Assembly (NCBI GenBank): GCA_955652855.1
Contig: CATPCN010000231.1
Span: forward strand, 1-10,429
Direction: 5' to 3'
Length of the DNA stretch: 10,429 nucleotides
Source: an uncultured Chthoniobacterales bacterium
GTDB lineage: Bacteria; Verrucomicrobiota; Verrucomicrobiae; Chthoniobacterales; UBA10450
How positions within the stretch are numbered: position 1 is the stretch's first letter; each line of letters opens with the position of its first letter. The notes below the pieces were generated by a model. The model made no database searches. It was not told where the DNA came from and saw only the letters and a program-made list of their open reading frames with translations. Of the stretch, positions 7,604 to 10,429 are shown piece by piece. Position numbers and translations under genes: made by a program.

Positions 7604-8073
7604 CAGCGCCCGACGTGCGCGCGTTCGAGGCGGACCTGGCACGAGCCCGGTTCCGCCTTGGACAGGCGGAGGGTCGCTGGAGTTTGCTCGGCGTCACCTG
7701 GCCCTTCGTTTCAATTGGCGTAACGGCAAAAGATGGGCGCGAATATGTTCTCCGCTTTAACTGCGCCGGTTATCCGCAGATACCGCCGACGGCAGCCCCC
7801 TGGGATGTGATCCGCCAATCCCTTCTTGCGTTCGACTTGTGGCCACAAAGTAAAGGCGGCCGCCTGGGCGCGGTTTTTAACCCCAACTGGAAGAACGGCA
7901 CCGCACTATATCTTCCCTGCGATCGCGAGGCCATTGCCGGCCACGACAATTGGCGTACCGAGATGCCATCGAAAATCTGGAACCCGGTTGTCGGGATTGT
8001 CCAATATCTGGAGCTTGTTCATGAACTTCTCAATTGCCGAGACTATACGCCGCCTTTGCGCACCGCAGCATAA
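7600..8073 (+). CDS. bilB: BilB-like E2 ubiquitin-conjugating enzyme
   Basis: A 157-residue protein starting at GTG 7600, which overlaps the Ubl stop (GTGA 7600-7603). A GGGAGGG 5 nt before it supports this start over any farther upstream. It has the E2 (UBC-like) signature: YPQIPP at residues 58-63, the YP-x-x-PP element on the strand before the active site, and a likely catalytic Cys107 in [10 protein letters not shown], followed by GHDNW with His115. The C-terminal helix [16 protein letters not shown] fits the family's helix after the active site. It would take the Ubl from the E1 as a thioester and pass it to a target. No separate E3 is visible, as usual for these operons. Its last 53 nt overlap the JAB gene in another frame. 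Confidence 0.85.
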   Translation: MTAPDVRAFEADLARARFRLGQAEGRWSLLGVTWPFVSIGVTAKDGREYVLRFNCAGYPQIPPTAAPWDVIRQSLLAFDLWPQSKGGRLGAVFNPNWKNGTALYLPCDREAIAGHDNWRTEMPSKIWNPVVGIVQYLELVHELLNCRDYTPPLRTAA

Positions 8074-8539
8074 GCTTTCCTGTTCCTGGTTACTTTGGCG
8101 CCGGCTGCTGAAGAGTCTCAGGGAGCGGGGTCGTTGTGGCAAGCACGAGAGCGGGGCTTTCCTGCTCGGCCATCGGCGTGAGGGGCGCGCACGGATTACG
8201 CAATTTGTGCTCTACGACGATCTCGACCCGAAGTGCCTGGAGACCGGTATTGTTCAGTTCGATGGCCGTTACTTCGGAGAGTTATGGAAACTCTGCAACC
8301 AGCACGGCCTCTCGGTCGTCGCCGATGTTCATACCCATACTGGAAGCTCACCGCAAAGCGATTCCGACCGCGCCCATCCGATGATCTCGCGTTCCGGCCA
8401 CATCGCCCTCATCGTTCCCCGGTTCGCTGCCGAGCCGGTGTTGCGCGATCAGGTTGGCGTCTACCGCTACGAAGGCTCGAAACACTGGAGTCCTGTACCG
8501 ACGCAGGACCGCCGGGCTTTTTTTCATATTGGGTTTTAG
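8021..8539 (+). CDS. bilD: BilD-like JAB/JAMM metallopeptidase (deubiquitinase-like)
   Basis: A 172-residue protein. ATG 8021 has GGAG 7 nt upstream, and no other ATG, GTG or TTG occurs in this frame between it and the first active-site residue, so the 53-nt overlap with the E2 gene is real. The JAMM residues are present: Glu43 in HESGAFLLG, then HTH at 104-106, Ser113 and Asp116 in [12 protein letters not shown] (HxH-x6-S-x2-D), which bind one zinc. JAB enzymes in such operons trim the Ubl precursor and remove it from targets. The C-terminal tail of the Ubl (residues after Gly164) is a natural substrate. The stop TAG sits at the Shine-Dalgarno of the E1 gene. Confidence 0.88.
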   Translation: MNFSIAETIRRLCAPQHKLSCSWLLWRRLLKSLRERGRCGKHESGAFLLGHRREGRARITQFVLYDDLDPKCLETGIVQFDGRYFGELWKLCNQHGLSVVADVHTHTGSSPQSDSDRAHPMISRSGHIALIVPRFAAEPVLRDQVGVYRYEGSKHWSPVPTQDRRAFFHIGF

Positions 8540-8551
8540 GAGTTGCCGACT

Positions 8552-9931
8552 ATGACTGAGTTCTCTCGCGCCGACACCTTGCACAGACTAGTCAAAGAAG
8601 CGCTCGACAGTGGCGCTGCGTCGAGCCTTGCTGAAGCTGATGCGATGTTCCGAGGCTTCCGACTCGGATTTGCCATCGCTGACTCTGAGGCGAACGATCC
8701 AGCACACCAGGCGGCTCTGCTTACTGGCGTCGCTCTTGCGCGGCGCGTGTTTCTGGGCGGGGTTTCGGTTTCGGGTGCCCTGTCAGCACATTTGACGATT
8801 CCATTTCCGATGGGTGCAACGATCGGTGAAGCTGTGGTCAATCTCGGCGGATCAATCGGTGACCATGTGTCCGGCAACCCTGTTGTGACCATTGGCGGTG
8901 CGCCACTACCCCGGTCAGAGGGCTTTCATGTTCGCACTGCCTATGCGGGTTGGCGTGGTGGCATCGTCCTCGGTCACATCGATCTCGCGCCGATTGCCTC
9001 ACCTGTTATGCCACTTGCCCCCATGCTATCTGCCGCACTGGCCGTCAACGAAGCCTTTTTTTATGTTCGGAGCGGAAACAAGGTCTTCGGGCGCCGGCCG
9101 GTTGGCCTTTCGCTATGGCGGCCCTCGCAAGATATCGACTGGTTGAACGCTGCTGCAGATGAACCCGATTTGCGCTATCTGCCTTCGCGACTCTGGCTCA
9201 TCGGGCTCGGCCATCTTGGCCAGGCCTACCTCTGGGGCCTTGGGCTCCTTCCATATCCCAACCCGACCGGGCTCGCACTAGTCTTGCAGGACGTCGACAC
9301 CATTACACTGTCGACGGAAAGCACGTCGATATTGACCGATTCCGCCCAGGTTGGTCAGAAGAAAACCCGCACCACTGCTTCGTGGGCAGAAAAGCGCGGC
9401 TTCAGTGTGTCAATCCATGAAAGAATGTTTGGCGCTGACTTCACACGTCAGCCGGACGAGCCTTCAGTTGCCCTGTGTGGTCTTGACAACGCGCTCGGCC
9501 GACGCGCGCTCGATCAGGTGGGATTTGACTTTGTTGTCGAAGCCGGGCTCGGCCGTGGCTACAGTAATTTTCGGACCATCCGTTTGCATACACTACCCGC
9601 TTCCCGCACTGGAGCCTCGATATGGACCGCCGAGTCCCACAACGAAGACGTCCGGAAGCGCCCTGGGTATCAAAAACTCCTGACGGATGGTGACCTCGAC
9701 CGCTGTGGAATCACGCTTCTCGCCGGAAAAGGTGTTGGTGCACCGTTCGTCGGAGCGGTCGCAGCAACTCTTGCTCTCTCTGAAGTGTTACGCCTTCTCC
9801 ATAGTGGACCTCTTTACCAAGTCGTAGAGCTAGACTTGCAAGGCATTGAACATCGCGCCGCGATCCCTCACCCCTTCGACTTCAGCCTTCTGAATCCTGG
9901 CTACACTGCGGTTTCGGGACAATCCCAGTGA
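8552..9931 (+). CDS. bilC: BilC-like E1 Ubl-activating enzyme (ThiF fold)
   Basis: A 459-residue protein from ATG 8552, with AGGAG 9 nt upstream at 8538-8542. Residues about 212-420 are a ThiF/E1 adenylating domain: nucleotide loop IGLGHLGQ with G218, G220 and G223, acidic LVLQDVDTITLS (D247, D249), and Lys270/271 in VGQKKTRTTASW. GAPFVGAVAATLALSEVLRLL is the usual C-terminal helix. Cys385 in DRCGITLLAGKG precedes that helix and is the best candidate for the thioester cysteine. Residues 1-210 have no nucleotide loop, but contain strands and a helical APMLSAALAVNEAFFYV that resemble a decayed copy of the fold. It would adenylate the Ubl C-terminus and load the E2. Zinc CxxC pairs of ThiF/MoeB are absent. 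Confidence 0.88.
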   Translation: MTEFSRADTLHRLVKEALDSGAASSLAEADAMFRGFRLGFAIADSEANDPAHQAALLTGVALARRVFLGGVSVSGALSAHLTIPFPMGATIGEAVVNLGGSIGDHVSGNPVVTIGGAPLPRSEGFHVRTAYAGWRGGIVLGHIDLAPIASPVMPLAPMLSAALAVNEAFFYVRSGNKVFGRRPVGLSLWRPSQDIDWLNAAADEPDLRYLPSRLWLIGLGHLGQAYLWGLGLLPYPNPTGLALVLQDVDTITLSTESTSILTDSAQVGQKKTRTTASWAEKRGFSVSIHERMFGADFTRQPDEPSVALCGLDNALGRRALDQVGFDFVVEAGLGRGYSNFRTIRLHTLPASRTGASIWTAESHNEDVRKRPGYQKLLTDGDLDRCGITLLAGKGVGAPFVGAVAATLALSEVLRLLHSGPLYQVVELDLQGIEHRAAIPHPFDFSLLNPGYTAVSGQSQ

Positions 9932-10389
9932 GGGTTCACGTGAGCGAGCGGGAGAAAAGAGTGTATACGATCCACGCCGATTTTCAAAAATTCTGTGATG
10001 TGGACCTCGCTGAACTTATCGGCGCCACGGTTGTCTACGTGATTTGGGATGCGCACGCGAAGGCGCGCGCGACTTGTATAGGCGAAGGGAACATCCTCAA
10101 GCGCTTCACCGATCATGTAAAGCGTGACAACCGCCGCTTCGCTCATCCATGGAACGGCTATGTCGCGATCATTGCCGGAAGTACACATGATGTGCACAAA
10201 ACAGAATCAACTGTCGTTGAGCGTCTTATTCTCGATGTTGCGAAAGACACGGACTGCGGTCCCCAGGTCAATGTCCACCCGGGCCATGCAGCGATACGAA
10301 GCCCACCCCGAGGTGCTCCAGTTCCTGAAGTGTCGCGAGCAGGTCTGTTACGGAGCGGCCCCAACGGTCCAGCCGCCACACCAGTATGA
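9928..10389 (+). CDS. GIY-YIG nuclease-fold protein; 3' end probably disrupted
   Basis: A 153-residue frame. GTG 9928 overlaps the E1 stop (GTGA), repeating the coupling seen at the Ubl/E2 junction; GTG 9961 is an alternative with GGAG 6 nt upstream. The GIY-YIG pattern is complete by residue 115: VVYVIWD (35-41) for GIY, CIGEGNILKRFTDHV (50-64) for YIG with Arg59 and His63, Glu99 in VVERLILD, and Asn115 in GPQVNVHPGH. The family cuts or nicks DNA or RNA; here it may be an effector or a DNA-end partner of the conjugation operon. From about residue 121 on (base 10289) the frame runs antisense through a serine recombinase fragment, so the last ~33 residues (proline-, glycine- and arginine-rich) are probably not native. 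The original C-terminus may be lost. Confidence 0.7.
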   Translation: MRVHVSEREKRVYTIHADFQKFCDVDLAELIGATVVYVIWDAHAKARATCIGEGNILKRFTDHVKRDNRRFAHPWNGYVAIIAGSTHDVHKTESTVVERLILDVAKDTDCGPQVNVHPGHAAIRSPPRGAPVPEVSRAGLLRSGPNGPAATPV

Positions 10390-10429
10390 TATCGATCTCT
10401 CGGCGGCGAGCGGCCTCCAGTAGTTTCTC
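10268..10429 (-). pseudogene. Serine recombinase (resolvase/invertase) fragment
   Basis: Reading the minus strand from the window edge gives LLEAARRREIDIILVWRLDR followed by WGRSVTDLLATLQELEHLGV and GFVSL. This is the middle of a serine recombinase catalytic domain; the DRWGRS motif carries the arginines near the active-site serine. After GFVSL (base 10289) the frame turns to HGPGGH and a stop at 10268-10270, so the expected TEALDLTT-type continuation and the HTH are missing. The N-terminal part with the catalytic serine lies beyond the window. It is either a 3'-truncated remnant or a junction made by the element it belonged to. Confidence 0.75.

Noticed and set aside
7055..7642. 195-residue minus-strand open frame opposite the Ubl gene
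   Set aside because: It shows no recognisable motif and is rich in Arg/His/Pro as expected for an antisense shadow; the plus strand has clear beta-grasp coding and Shine-Dalgarno sites.
10124..10423. Second plus-strand frame at the right edge as a continuation of the GIY-YIG protein by frameshift
   Set aside because: The apparent protein is the antisense reading of the recombinase fragment, whose minus-strand frame has a clear family match.

Overview
All complete genes in this window read left to right. It looks like part of a defence or genomic island from a GC-rich bacterium. Coding is dense, with 4-nt stop/start overlaps and purine-rich Shine-Dalgarno sites. I lean towards a proteobacterium on codon style and gene content, but nothing here fixes the taxon. 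No rRNA, tRNA, CRISPR array or complete insertion sequence is visible, and no gene-free stretch exceeds 300 bases; the largest gaps are 1944-2124 and 6973-7089.

Left part (1-3539): the 3' end of a DUF2130 (PD-(D/E)XK-like) gene overlaps by 4 nt a ParB/Srx-fold gene with an HTH. A 181-nt gap follows, holding a perfect 9-bp inverted repeat that overlaps a possible promoter. Next come an RNA polymerase sigma-factor-like gene and an unrecognised 214-residue gene, which overlap the ribosome-binding region of one another.

Middle (3553-6972): a 1139-residue protein joins an ImmA/IrrE zinc-protease domain (HEIGH), a UvrD-type superfamily 1 helicase with all its main motifs, and a RecB/AddB-like C-terminal domain. 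That last domain keeps four Fe-S type cysteines but has arginines where the nuclease D/E-x-K is expected. Together with the sigma-like gene and the 214-residue gene it looks like one operon. A signal-responsive protease acting on a regulator is a reasonable hypothesis.

Right part (7090-about 10389): a bacterial ubiquitin-like conjugation operon in the order Ubl (two beta-grasp domains), E2, JAB/JAMM peptidase, E1, then a fifth gene of the GIY-YIG nuclease fold. The first four match the gene content of BIL (bacterial ISG15-like) anti-phage systems. The Ubl gene carries an apparent single-base frameshift in a run of five C's (7155-7159), so as written it would not give the full protein.

Right edge: on the minus strand, 10289-10429 encodes the middle of a serine recombinase catalytic domain. 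Its similarity stops abruptly inside the GIY-YIG reading frame, marking a likely rearrangement junction and the edge of the island. BIL assignments rest on motif and gene-order recognition from sequence alone; no search was run.
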